Part shown: piece by piece, positions 6,367-12,394 of the stretch | Layout of the letters: every line of letters begins with the position of its first letter | Numbering within the stretch: the stretch's first letter is position 1 | Origin: Actinobacteria bacterium UBA7398 | GTDB taxonomy: Bacteria; Actinomycetota; Actinomycetes; Nanopelagicales; Nanopelagicaceae | Direction: 5' to 3' | Assembly (NCBI GenBank): GCA_002470135.1 | Contig: DKNC01000006.1 | Span: forward strand, 3,395 to 15,788 | DNA length: 12,394 nt | The notes under the pieces: generated by a model | The model's input: the letters and a program-made list of their open reading frames with translations, nothing else | Databases searched by the model: none | What the model was told of the DNA's origin: nothing | Program-made: the position numbers and the translations under genes

Positions 6367-8402
6367 TTTAATCCACGTCTTGTAAGTAGCGGTGTGATAG
6401 TTGCATCGCGACCACGGAAGTTTCGAAACATTTGCATAGAATCAATTGACCCACCTCGACTTAATAACTCTTTTCGGAAATGATCGCCATTTGCACGCGT
6501 CAAACCACCGTTCTCTTTAAACCATTCAACCGAATCTGCATCCAATACTTCACTCCAGATATAGCCGTAATAGCCAGCAGAGTAGCCACCCGCAAAGATG
6601 TGCGAGAAATATGTGGAACGGTATCGCGTATGTACCGGCGGATAATCTAAGCCGTAATCTGCGATTGCTCTCCGTTCAAATTCATTCACATCATCCACAG
6701 CATCGGTTTCAGTAAGTGAATGCCATGCTAAATCTAGAATTGCAGCTGCTAGATAACTTGTAGTTGCAAAACCCTCGTTAAAAGTTGCTGCCGCTTGCAA
6801 ATTATCAATCCAGGTTTGCGGCATTTGTTCGCCAGTTTTGTAATGGCGCGCATAGTTTTTTACAACTTCTGGCCACAAAATCCACATCTCATTTACTTGA
6901 GATGGGAACTCTACGAAATCCCGTTGAACGCTAGTTCCCGATACTCGTGGATATTTAACTTGTGAGAGCAAACCGTGCAGCGCATGTCCAAATTCATGGA
7001 ACAAAGTAGTCGTGAAATCTAGCGTTAATAAGGCTGGCTCACCTTTTGGTGGTTTTGGAATATTTAGATTGTTTACTACTACTGGCAATTGCCCTAGTAA
7101 CGTGTTTTGATCAACCAAACTATTCATCCATGCGCCACCACGCTTTGAATCTCTTGTGAAAAAATCGCCGATATATAAACCAAGCGGCGAACCATCTTCA
7201 TTTTTAACTTCAAATGCCCGGGCTTCAGGATGGTAAGTAACTAGATCTTTTCGCTCTTGGAATGTTATGCCAAACAATTTTGTTGCGGCAAAGAAGACGC
7301 CATCGTGTAGAACTCGCTCTAGCTCAAAATAAGGCCGCATTGCGGCAGTATCAACGCTATGTTTTGCGAGTCGAACTTTCTCGGAGTACATCGCCCAATC
7401 CCAGCTCGCTAATTCAAATTCATGGCCATCAGAAATAATCGCTTCTTGTAATTGTTTACCTTCAGCACGTGCGTTTTTGACTGCGGCTGGTGCAATCTCT
7501 CGTAATACTTTATGTACATTTGCCGGACTGCCCGCGGTTTGCTCGTGTATGACATATTCAGCATGAGAACTTACCCCGAAAAGTTTTGCTCTACGGGCAC
7601 GCAACTTAACCATTTGTAACAAAAGCGCTTTAGTGTCTTTCTCATTATTACGATTCCCCTTTACTAACGAAGCATCCATAATCTTTTTGCGTAGTTCCCG
7701 ATTTTTAAGGGTTGTCAGAATCGGATTACCCGTGAAATTAACCATGGCTAATAAATATTTACCTTCGTGTCCGCGGTCTTTGGCAGCATTGCTTGCGGTT
7801 GCAATTTCGGTCGCAGTTAAACCATCTAGATCAACTAGGTTTTCAACCAAAACCCCGAGGTCATTGGTGTCATTTAACAAGTTCTTACCAAAAGCGGTCT
7901 GTAACTTGGAAAGTTCTTCATTAATCCCCGTTAATTGCACTCGCTCTGCTTCACTTAGATGAGCGCCGGCGTGCACTAAATCTCGATAATATTTTTCAAG
8001 CAACCAGCTATCTTCACTATTTAGATTAAGCGAACTGCGGTTTTCGTAAAGAGATTTAACCTTGGCGAATAATTTTGGGTTCAATTGAATCGCATCAGAA
8101 TGGGCCGCCAACTTAGGCGCAATCTCAGCTTCGATTTCATCAATCACATCGCTAGTATCGCTAGAAGATTTATTGTAAAAAACATTGAGCATACGACCTA
8201 GTAATTGTCCGCTCTTTTCTAAAGCCACGATCGTGTTCTCAAAAGTTGTTGGCTCAATTGCGTCAATGATGGCTGCAACTTCGGCAAGCTGAGCTTTAGT
8301 ACCCTCATAAAAAGCCGGTAAATAGTGCTCATCTTTTATAGCGGCAAAAGGTGGCAGCTCGTAAACCAGTGCGCTCCGCGCAAAAAATGGATTTTCAGCC
8401 AC
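6363..8402 (-). CDS. dcp: M3-family zinc metallopeptidase, peptidyl-dipeptidase Dcp type
   Basis: A 679-residue protein, matching the usual length of Dcp/oligopeptidase A. It is a cytosolic zinc peptidase that degrades oligopeptides, in the Dcp type by releasing C-terminal dipeptides. The zinc site is HEFGH (His469, Glu470, His473) with the third ligand Glu498 in RDFVEFPSQ. The substrate-binding block HIFAGGYSAGYYGYIWSEVLDAD (601-623) supplies the conserved His and Tyr residues. LHGLLSQVKYPRVSGTSVQRDFVEF and the opening NPFF...PPFAAIKDEHYLPAF resemble Dcp more than PrlC (OpdA). No signal peptide is seen. The start is GTG at 8402, inside the end of the upstream hydrolase gene (GTGGCTGA, 8-nt overlap), so translation is probably coupled. 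I see no separate ribosome site. Confidence 0.94.
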   Translation of the reverse strand: MAENPFFARSALVYELPPFAAIKDEHYLPAFYEGTKAQLAEVAAIIDAIEPTTFENTIVALEKSGQLLGRMLNVFYNKSSSDTSDVIDEIEAEIAPKLAAHSDAIQLNPKLFAKVKSLYENRSSLNLNSEDSWLLEKYYRDLVHAGAHLSEAERVQLTGINEELSKLQTAFGKNLLNDTNDLGVLVENLVDLDGLTATEIATASNAAKDRGHEGKYLLAMVNFTGNPILTTLKNRELRKKIMDASLVKGNRNNEKDTKALLLQMVKLRARRAKLFGVSSHAEYVIHEQTAGSPANVHKVLREIAPAAVKNARAEGKQLQEAIISDGHEFELASWDWAMYSEKVRLAKHSVDTAAMRPYFELERVLHDGVFFAATKLFGITFQERKDLVTYHPEARAFEVKNEDGSPLGLYIGDFFTRDSKRGGAWMNSLVDQNTLLGQLPVVVNNLNIPKPPKGEPALLTLDFTTTLFHEFGHALHGLLSQVKYPRVSGTSVQRDFVEFPSQVNEMWILWPEVVKNYARHYKTGEQMPQTWIDNLQAAATFNEGFATTSYLAAAILDLAWHSLTETDAVDDVNEFERRAIADYGLDYPPVHTRYRSTYFSHIFAGGYSAGYYGYIWSEVLDADSVEWFKENGGLTRANGDHFRKELLSRGGSIDSMQMFRNFRGRDATITPLLTRRGLN

Positions 8403-9165
8403 TTAAACGTTCCACAAAAACTCTTGAATTCTCAAAAATAGTTTCGGCATCAAAATCCATCGTGGCGACGTGATAACTATTTAGCAATTCAATTCTATTT
8501 TTCTCATTGCTACCAATCTCTTCCATAATGATTTCAGTATTCGATACCCCTAAAACATGGTCATCAACGCTATGAAAGAGTAATAGCGGAGTTTTAACGC
8601 TGCCAAGATAGCTCCGAGATTTCTTCAAGAATTCATAAAGTTGCACAACCCCCGCGGTAGGAAGAACGTCATAACCCCACTCCGTTACCCCAGGTTTTTT
8701 TATATCGTCACCAACCGATGGCATGCCCGCCTTTAATTTTGCCAATATTCGCCCAAATTTAATTTTTACACCTGGAATGTGAATCATCGGGTTGACTAAC
8801 ACGATTCCGGAAATCTTTCCTTGGTTCTTAGCCGCTACGTAAAGCGTATTTCCACCGCCCATGGATAACCCACAGATAAATATCTTCTCGCAAATTTTTG
8901 AAAGATCATCAATCTCTTTTTGCACGCGATCTGGCCATTCCGGCCATTTAACGTGATTTAGATCTTGCCATTTGGTCCCATGCCCCGGAATCCGTGGCAC
9001 TCTGATTGTGTAACCAAGTTCTTGAAAATAATGAGCCCAAGGTCGCATTGAAGCCGGCGATCCGGTAAAACCATGTACTAAAACAATTCCAATTTTGCCA
9101 TGCTTACCTTTGCCATCATGGGCATAATCAGTAAGCCATCCGGCCGGTGCGTTATCGGTAGCCAT
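8395..9165 (-). CDS. Alpha/beta hydrolase, monoacylglycerol lipase/carboxylesterase-like
   Basis: A 256-residue alpha/beta hydrolase without a signal peptide. The oxyanion-hole loop is LVHGFTGSP (29-37), and PRIPGHGT (57-64) follows. The nucleophile elbow is GLSMGG with Ser101, the acid is most likely Asp202 in HSVDDHV, and the base is His232 in SYHVATMD. This layout matches bacterial monoacylglycerol lipases and Est30-type carboxylesterases, so hydrolysis of monoacylglycerol or short-chain esters is expected, though the exact substrate is open. It is the first gene of a two-gene operon with dcp. A -10 box 6 nt before the ATG suggests a leaderless transcript. The promoter region of 48 bp is shared with the divergent exonuclease gene. 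Confidence 0.9.
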   Translation of the reverse strand: MATDNAPAGWLTDYAHDGKGKHGKIGIVLVHGFTGSPASMRPWAHYFQELGYTIRVPRIPGHGTKWQDLNHVKWPEWPDRVQKEIDDLSKICEKIFICGLSMGGGNTLYVAAKNQGKISGIVLVNPMIHIPGVKIKFGRILAKLKAGMPSVGDDIKKPGVTEWGYDVLPTAGVVQLYEFLKKSRSYLGSVKTPLLLFHSVDDHVLGVSNTEIIMEEIGSNEKNRIELLNSYHVATMDFDAETIFENSRVFVERLSG

Positions 9166-9171
9166 GTCGCC

Positions 9172-9177
9172 ACTCTA
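9172..9177 (-). promoter_or_regulatory. -10 box for the hydrolase/dcp operon, leaderless geometry
   Basis: On the minus strand TAGAGT is followed by 6 nt and then the ATG at 9165. No Shine-Dalgarno sequence is present. It lies only 24 nt from the oppositely oriented -10 at 9202-9207. Confidence 0.5.
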
Positions 9178-9201
9178 ATGTGAAATGTCATATCTAGCCT
9201 C

Positions 9202-9207
9202 TAGATT
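9202..9207 (+). promoter_or_regulatory. -10 box for the exonuclease gene, leaderless geometry
   Basis: TAGATT is followed by 6 nt (ACGGAG) and the ATG at 9214. The GGAG directly abuts the ATG and is too close to act as a normal Shine-Dalgarno sequence. The hexamer and spacing are the same as at gcdH (1895-1900). Confidence 0.5.
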
Positions 9208-9213
9208 ACGGAG

Positions 9214-9810
9214 ATGAGTTCTCCATTAGATAACCGCACGCTCGCCGAAACTACTTTTGTGGTTGTTGATTTAGAAACGACTGGTTGGTCACCCGCTAGC
9301 GGCGCGGCCATTACCGAAATTGGCGCGGTAAAAGTCTCTGGTGGCAAAGTTATTGCAGAGTTCCAAAGCTTGATTAACCCCGGTTCACCGATTCCGGAAT
9401 TAATAACTAACGTCACTGGAATATCCGATGCGATGGTTATGAAGTCGCCTTGGATTCATGAAGTGGTACCGATCTTTTTGGAATTCTGCGGCTCCCCTGA
9501 TGAAACTGTGCTAGTCGCTCATAACGCGCCATTTGATATGAGTTTTTTATTAGCAGCTGTTTCAGCCGCCGCTTTCGAATGGCCCGAATTTCCGGTGATT
9601 GATACCGCTTACCTGGCACGAAAAATTCTTACTAAAGATGATGTGCCAAACAATAAATTAGAAACGCTCGCCGCATATTACGGAACCAATTCACAACCAA
9701 ACCATCGCGCGCTCGATGATTCGCGCGCCACTGTAGATGTTCTACACGGCCTCTTTGAAAGGTTAGGAAGTTTTAGCGTTACTACGCTGGCAGAGTTGCT
9801 TGATTTTTAA
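9214..9810 (+). CDS. DEDDh 3'-5' exonuclease (DnaQ/PolC-epsilon-like)
   Basis: A 198-residue DnaQ-family exonuclease expected to remove nucleotides from DNA 3' ends with two metal ions. All five catalytic residues are visible: Asp19 and Glu21 in VVDLETTG (17-24), Asp108 in AHNAPFD (102-108), and His164 and Asp169 in HRALDDS. The protein ends soon after the exonuclease domain with SVTTLAELLDF. In many actinobacteria, including the M. tuberculosis gene near ctaE-qcrCAB, the related protein continues into a UvrC/Cho-like GIY-YIG nuclease domain, which is absent here. It could be the replicative epsilon-like proofreading subunit or a repair exonuclease. Its last 29 bp are also coding on the opposite strand for the receiver-like protein. 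Confidence 0.92.
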   Translation: MSSPLDNRTLAETTFVVVDLETTGWSPASGAAITEIGAVKVSGGKVIAEFQSLINPGSPIPELITNVTGISDAMVMKSPWIHEVVPIFLEFCGSPDETVLVAHNAPFDMSFLLAAVSAAAFEWPEFPVIDTAYLARKILTKDDVPNNKLETLAAYYGTNSQPNHRALDDSRATVDVLHGLFERLGSFSVTTLAELLDF

Positions 9811-10192
9811 GTAAATTTCCAACTGTGGTTGCGATCGTGAATGGATCAATCGGGTGAGTAACCACGCCATCAGCCCGCGACCACCCGGCTAACCAAGCAT
9901 CTTGAACTCGCCCAGTGATGACCAATACCGGCGGACAATTAAATAACTCATCTTTCAACTGGCGAGCTAACCCCAAGCCACCTTCAGGGACTGCTTCGCC
10001 ATCCAAGATGTAAATATCAGCGTGTTTTTTATCATCGATGTAGCTTTTAACCGCAGCACCGGTGGCGAATTCCATTATTTTATGTTCTGGGAAATCCACC
10101 GAAATTCGCTTTCCTAAAGCGCTCATAATCGAACTCCGAACTGAAGCATCATCCGAATAAATCGCGATGGTCAATTTACGGTCGGAATTCAT
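9782..10192 (-). CDS. Single-domain response-regulator receiver-like protein (atypical)
   Basis: A 136-residue protein made of one CheY-like receiver domain, with no DNA-binding or output domain. The acidic pair is Asp14/Asp15 in IYSDDASVR, the expected phospho-acceptor is Asp64 in DIYILDGEAVPEGG, and the conserved Thr is Thr93 in VITGR. The near-invariant lysine of the K-P motif is replaced: the block reads VTHPIDP, with His113 before the cis-proline position. This may alter or abolish phosphorylation-dependent switching. No histidine kinase lies nearby. The -10 box 6 nt upstream of the ATG is embedded in an inverted repeat, which may allow regulation. The gene sits between the exonuclease and ctaE; in mycobacteria trpD occupies this place. 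The 3' end overlaps the exonuclease gene by 29 bp. Confidence 0.8.
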   Translation of the reverse strand: MNSDRKLTIAIYSDDASVRSSIMSALGKRISVDFPEHKIMEFATGAAVKSYIDDKKHADIYILDGEAVPEGGLGLARQLKDELFNCPPVLVITGRVQDAWLAGWSRADGVVTHPIDPFTIATTVGNLLKNQATLPA

Positions 10193-10193
10193 G

Positions 10194-10210
10194 GCTCGAG
10201 TTTAGCGAGC
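10194..10210. repeat. Inverted repeat GCTCG-N7-CGAGC around the receiver-gene -10 box (possible operator)
   Basis: Perfect 5-bp arms (10194-10198 and 10206-10210) flank seven bases that contain the -10 box of the receiver-like gene. A protein bound here would block that promoter. The arms are short, so chance occurrence is quite possible. Confidence 0.3.
10199..10204 (-). promoter_or_regulatory. -10 box for the receiver-like gene, leaderless geometry
   Basis: On the minus strand TAAACT is followed by 6 nt (CGAGCC) and then the ATG at 10192. There is no Shine-Dalgarno sequence, so initiation is most likely leaderless. Confidence 0.5.
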
Positions 10211-10327
10211 AAAATCAATTCTTTTTCTCCACCCCGATCCATTCCGAGCGTGATGCGTTTCACCAGTTATACGAGGAAAAAGGGCTTCCCCCAACCCAGT
10301 TAAGTCGGTAATTCGCGACAAATCAGG

Positions 10328-10333
10328 AATAAT
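10328..10333 (+). promoter_or_regulatory. -10 box for the ctaE-qcrC-qcrA operon, leaderless geometry
   Basis: AATAAT, a five-of-six match to TATAAT, is followed by 7 nt and the ctaE ATG at 10341. No Shine-Dalgarno sequence precedes the ATG. A -35 element is not obvious. Confidence 0.45.
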
Positions 10334-10340
10334 CGCCCTT

Positions 10341-10979
10341 ATGTCTAGCACCGTGGCAAATCCGGCTTCAATGCCAAGGAAAGTGAATCGTCCAAATCTT
10401 GTGGCGGTCGGAACAATTGTCTGGCTCTCCAGTGAATTGATGTTTTTCGCGGCTCTCTTCTCAATGTATTTCACAACTCGTTCCGTGCAAGGTCCGAAAG
10501 TTTGGGCCGAATCAACTGGATTGTTAAACATTCCATTTGCCGCCGTTAACACCACAGTTCTTGTGCTTTCATCAGTAACGTGTCAATTTGGTGTGTTCGC
10601 CGCAGAAAGATTTCAGGCATCGAGGAGCGGCAAGTTATGGCAATTTAAAAAATGGGGCATGCGGGAATGGTTCGCACTAACTTTTTTAATGGGCGCTTTC
10701 TTCATCGGCGGCCAAGTTTATGAATATGCAAAATTAGTTTCCGAAGGAATTTCACTCTCTGCGCAAGCCTACGGTTCAGTTTTTTACATAACTACTGGCT
10801 TCCACGGTATGCACGTAACCGGCGGATTAATTGCTTTCTTAGTAGTTTTGCTGAGAGTTTTCAAAGCCCAAAAATTTGGCCATAAACAAGCCACTACCGC
10901 AATTGTGGTTTCTTATTATTGGCACTTCGTCGACATCGTTTGGATCGCGCTCTTCTCGGCGATCTACTTAATTAAGTAG
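10341..10979 (+). CDS. ctaE: Cytochrome c oxidase subunit III (aa3 type)
   Basis: A 212-residue membrane protein, the short actinobacterial form of COX subunit III with five predicted transmembrane helices (about 22-45, 64-87, 108-130, 146-172 and 186-211). Conserved features are SSELMFFAALFSMYF with Glu32, the FHGMHVTGG block (His155, His158) and the C-terminal YYWHFVDIVWIALF. It belongs to the cytochrome aa3 oxidase, which in actinobacteria forms a supercomplex with the cytochrome bc1 complex encoded immediately downstream. The gene order ctaE-qcrC-qcrA matches mycobacteria and streptomycetes. It is the first gene of the operon and is probably read from a leaderless transcript. Its TAG stop overlaps the qcrC ribosome site. 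Confidence 0.96.
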   Translation: MSSTVANPASMPRKVNRPNLVAVGTIVWLSSELMFFAALFSMYFTTRSVQGPKVWAESTGLLNIPFAAVNTTVLVLSSVTCQFGVFAAERFQASRSGKLWQFKKWGMREWFALTFLMGAFFIGGQVYEYAKLVSEGISLSAQAYGSVFYITTGFHGMHVTGGLIAFLVVLLRVFKAQKFGHKQATTAIVVSYYWHFVDIVWIALFSAIYLIK

Positions 10980-10983
10980 GAAG
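10978..10983 (+). promoter_or_regulatory. Shine-Dalgarno sequence of qcrC overlapping the ctaE stop codon
   Basis: AGGAAG begins inside the ctaE TAG stop (10977-10979) and lies 7 nt before the qcrC ATG at 10991, a normal spacing. It suggests that ctaE and qcrC translation are linked. Confidence 0.6.
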
Positions 10984-10990
10984 CAAGGTA

Positions 10991-11785
10991 ATGAATTTTA
11001 TTTCGAGATACCGCCGATCTAAATTCTTTGGTCCTGCACTTTTAGCCGCTGCGCTTTTTCTACTAGCTACTTCTTACTCTGTCGCCAGCGCAACAACTTT
11101 CAAGGCGGTCACGCCTACTTCCGATAAAACCACTTTGATCGCTGAAGGAAAAGAAATCTTCGCTCGCGGATGTTCCTCATGTCATGGCTTAAACCTAGAA
11201 GGTGGCGCAATTGCACCATCCCTAATTGGAGTTGGCGCTGCATCAGTTGATTTTCAAGTTGGAACTGGCCGAATGCCAATGGCAGATATGAGCGTCCAAG
11301 CCGCGCGGAAAACCCCGGTTTACAATGAAGCCGAAACTGCGGCGCTGGCAGCTTATGTTGCATCGCTCGCCCCTGGCCCGGCGGCAATTAAAAATGAGGA
11401 TCTAGCCTGGGAACGATCTGGTGATGCTGCCGAAGGTGGCCAATTATTTAGAACTAATTGCGCAATGTGTCATAACTTTGCTGGTCAAGGCGGAGCCCTC
11501 ACTCAAGGAAAATACGCTCCATCAGTAATGGGAGCCGAACCAAAACAAATTTACGAAGCGATGATTACTGGCCCGCAATCAATGCCAGTTTTTTCTGACA
11601 AAATAATCACGCCGGCTGAAAAACTTTCGATTATTAAATGGATTAAAACTGCGGAAGCCGAACCAAGCCTTGGTGGTGCATCATTGGGCCGAACCGGTCC
11701 AGTAACTGAAGGTTTGCTCTCTTGGACACTCGGTATTGGTGGCTTAATTGGTGTTGCAGTATGGCTAGCATCGAAAGCGCGGTAA
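10991..11785 (+). CDS. qcrC: Diheme cytochrome c subunit of the cytochrome bc1 complex
   Basis: A 264-residue diheme c-type cytochrome that replaces both cytochrome c1 and soluble cytochrome c in actinobacteria, carrying electrons from the Rieske protein to the aa3 oxidase on the outer face of the membrane. A basic N-terminus followed by a hydrophobic segment (about 13-33) acts as signal/anchor. The two heme sites are CSSCH (61-65) and CAMCH (157-161). Likely axial methionines are Met95 in GRMPM and Met198 in QSMPVFSD. A C-terminal transmembrane helix (about 241-260) anchors the protein. Length and domain order are those expected. It lies 11 nt after ctaE with a Shine-Dalgarno sequence, and qcrA starts 4 nt after its TAA. 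Confidence 0.96.
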   Translation: MNFISRYRRSKFFGPALLAAALFLLATSYSVASATTFKAVTPTSDKTTLIAEGKEIFARGCSSCHGLNLEGGAIAPSLIGVGAASVDFQVGTGRMPMADMSVQAARKTPVYNEAETAALAAYVASLAPGPAAIKNEDLAWERSGDAAEGGQLFRTNCAMCHNFAGQGGALTQGKYAPSVMGAEPKQIYEAMITGPQSMPVFSDKIITPAEKLSIIKWIKTAEAEPSLGGASLGRTGPVTEGLLSWTLGIGGLIGVAVWLASKAR

Positions 11786-11789
11786 CTAG

Positions 11790-12394
11790 ATGACAACAGA
11801 TAACCATTCAAAAGAAGTTGCACCGCTAAGCGATCCAGGAATTCCAGAGCACGTACACCGCAGAACCGACACCGATCCCAAAGCTGCTAAAAAAGCGGAA
11901 CGTCAAGTCGCAATTCTCTTCTCAATATCTGCACTTGGGACAGTTCTATTTGTCTATTCATACACATTTATGAGCGAAAATTTATTTGTATTCCTGCCCG
12001 TGATGGGAAGTACAAATGCAAAGCAACTTTTCCTAGGACTCGGAATGGCAATCTCGCTCTTCTTCATTGGTATGGGCGCAGTCCATTGGGCGAAAATGTT
12101 GATGCCAGATAATGAAGTCATTGCCCATCGCCACGAATTGCGATCCGAAGAAGTAGATCGTGAAGATTTTGTAAAAACTGTAAAAGAAGGTGCAGCAGCT
12201 GCGGGTCTTGGCCGTCGCTCGCTAATCAAACGTTCACTCGGTGCCGCCCTTGGTTTAGTAGGACTTACTCCCCTCTTATTGCTCCGCGATTTAGGCCCAC
12301 TACCTAAAGATGATTTTTCTAAAACCTCTTGGGAAGCCGGCACTCGTTTAGTTACCGATCCGGGCGATCGCCCAATTAAGCCATCCGATTTAGA
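11790..12394 (+). CDS. qcrA: Rieske iron-sulfur subunit of the cytochrome bc1 complex, N-terminal part (cut by window edge)
   Basis: 201 codons are visible; the Rieske [2Fe-2S] domain lies beyond the window. The start is the ATG at 11790, 4 nt after the qcrC stop, with no clear Shine-Dalgarno sequence. The visible part matches the actinobacterial three-helix form: TM1 about 40-58, TM2 about 79-100, a charged cytoplasmic loop, a twin-arginine motif GRRSLIKRSLG (141-151), and TM3 about 151-167 followed by LRDLGPLP. In Streptomyces the first two helices are inserted by the Sec pathway and the last, with the cofactor-bearing domain, by Tat. The motif here fits that dual route. The expected next gene is qcrB. 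Identification rests on topology, the Tat motif and operon position, since the cluster ligands are not visible. Confidence 0.93.
   Translation, partial: MTTDNHSKEVAPLSDPGIPEHVHRRTDTDPKAAKKAERQVAILFSISALGTVLFVYSYTFMSENLFVFLPVMGSTNAKQLFLGLGMAISLFFIGMGAVHWAKMLMPDNEVIAHRHELRSEEVDREDFVKTVKEGAAAAGLGRRSLIKRSLGAALGLVGLTPLLLLRDLGPLPKDDFSKTSWEAGTRLVTDPGDRPIKPSDL

Larger units (their letters stand above)
10193..10340. other. Longest non-coding stretch: divergent promoter region of the receiver-like gene and ctaE
   Basis: This 148-bp region separates two divergent genes and holds a -10 box for each. No ribosome-binding sequence, RNA gene or convincing terminator is visible. A small inverted repeat covers the receiver-gene -10 box. 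The sequence around 10213-10320 has no element I can name. It is long enough for regulator binding sites controlling the ctaE-qcrCA operon. Confidence 0.6.

Noticed and set aside
10282..10290. GGGCTTCCC as a possible terminator or attenuator hairpin upstream of ctaE
   Set aside because: The stem is only three base pairs with a three-base loop and no T-run follows.
10202..10555. A 117-codon minus-strand open frame covering the intergenic region and the 5' part of ctaE
   Set aside because: More than half lies antisense to ctaE, it has no recognisable motif, and it would cover the ctaE promoter.
11954..12343. A 129-codon minus-strand open frame opposite qcrA
   Set aside because: It is entirely antisense to the well-supported qcrA coding sequence and is serine/proline/arginine-rich without a family pattern.
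1..12394. CRISPR arrays, insertion sequences, prophage or toxin-antitoxin genes, tRNAs
   Set aside because: I looked for repeats with regular spacing, transposase or integrase motifs and tRNA-like folds and saw none. The window reads as ordinary core and catabolic chromosome.

Overview
The window looks like a piece of a small, streamlined actinobacterial chromosome. The best guess is a freshwater Nanopelagicales (acI, 'Ca. Planktophila/Nanopelagicus'-like) organism. Three things point that way: the actinobacterial ctaE-qcrC-qcrA respiratory cluster, with a diheme QcrC and a QcrA carrying a late twin-arginine motif; a moderate-to-low G+C content judged by eye; and almost no non-coding DNA. The taxon is an inference, because no rRNA or marker gene is present. 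I see no tRNA, rRNA, insertion sequence, CRISPR array or prophage gene.

Layout. (1) Positions 1-5427 read as a catabolic block. A thiamine-diphosphate enzyme (partial, minus) is divergent from an aldehyde dehydrogenase followed by glutaryl-CoA dehydrogenase (gcdH, plus). These converge on a class III CoA-transferase and a class V aminotransferase-fold PLP enzyme (both minus). The CoA-transferase and GcdH fit glutarate activation and oxidative decarboxylation to crotonyl-CoA. The aldehyde dehydrogenase and ThDP enzyme could supply glutarate from 2-oxoadipate through glutarate semialdehyde, as at the end of lysine degradation. (2) Positions 5467-9165 hold a DMT-family (EamA) transporter, an M3 peptidyl-dipeptidase (dcp) and a monoacylglycerol lipase/carboxylesterase-like hydrolase. 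(3) Positions 9214-10192 hold a stand-alone DEDDh exonuclease and a single-domain receiver-like protein, whose 3' ends overlap on opposite strands. (4) Positions 10341-12394 hold ctaE, qcrC and the 5' part of qcrA, which encode parts of the cytochrome bc1-aa3 supercomplex.

Two architectural themes run through the window. First, most genes that begin a transcription unit have a TANNNT-type -10 box ending 6 or 7 nt before the start codon, the geometry expected of leaderless mRNAs. Genes inside operons use a Shine-Dalgarno sequence, abutting or overlapping codons, or nothing obvious. Second, every convergent gene pair overlaps. Two pairs share a 4-bp palindrome (CTAG or TTAA) that serves as the stop codon on both strands, and the third overlaps by 29 bp, so no intergenic terminator is possible there. 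The only non-coding stretch over 100 bp is 10193-10340. I saw no complete, clearly undescribed system. The best leads are the compact glutarate module and the leaderless, overlapping promoter layout.
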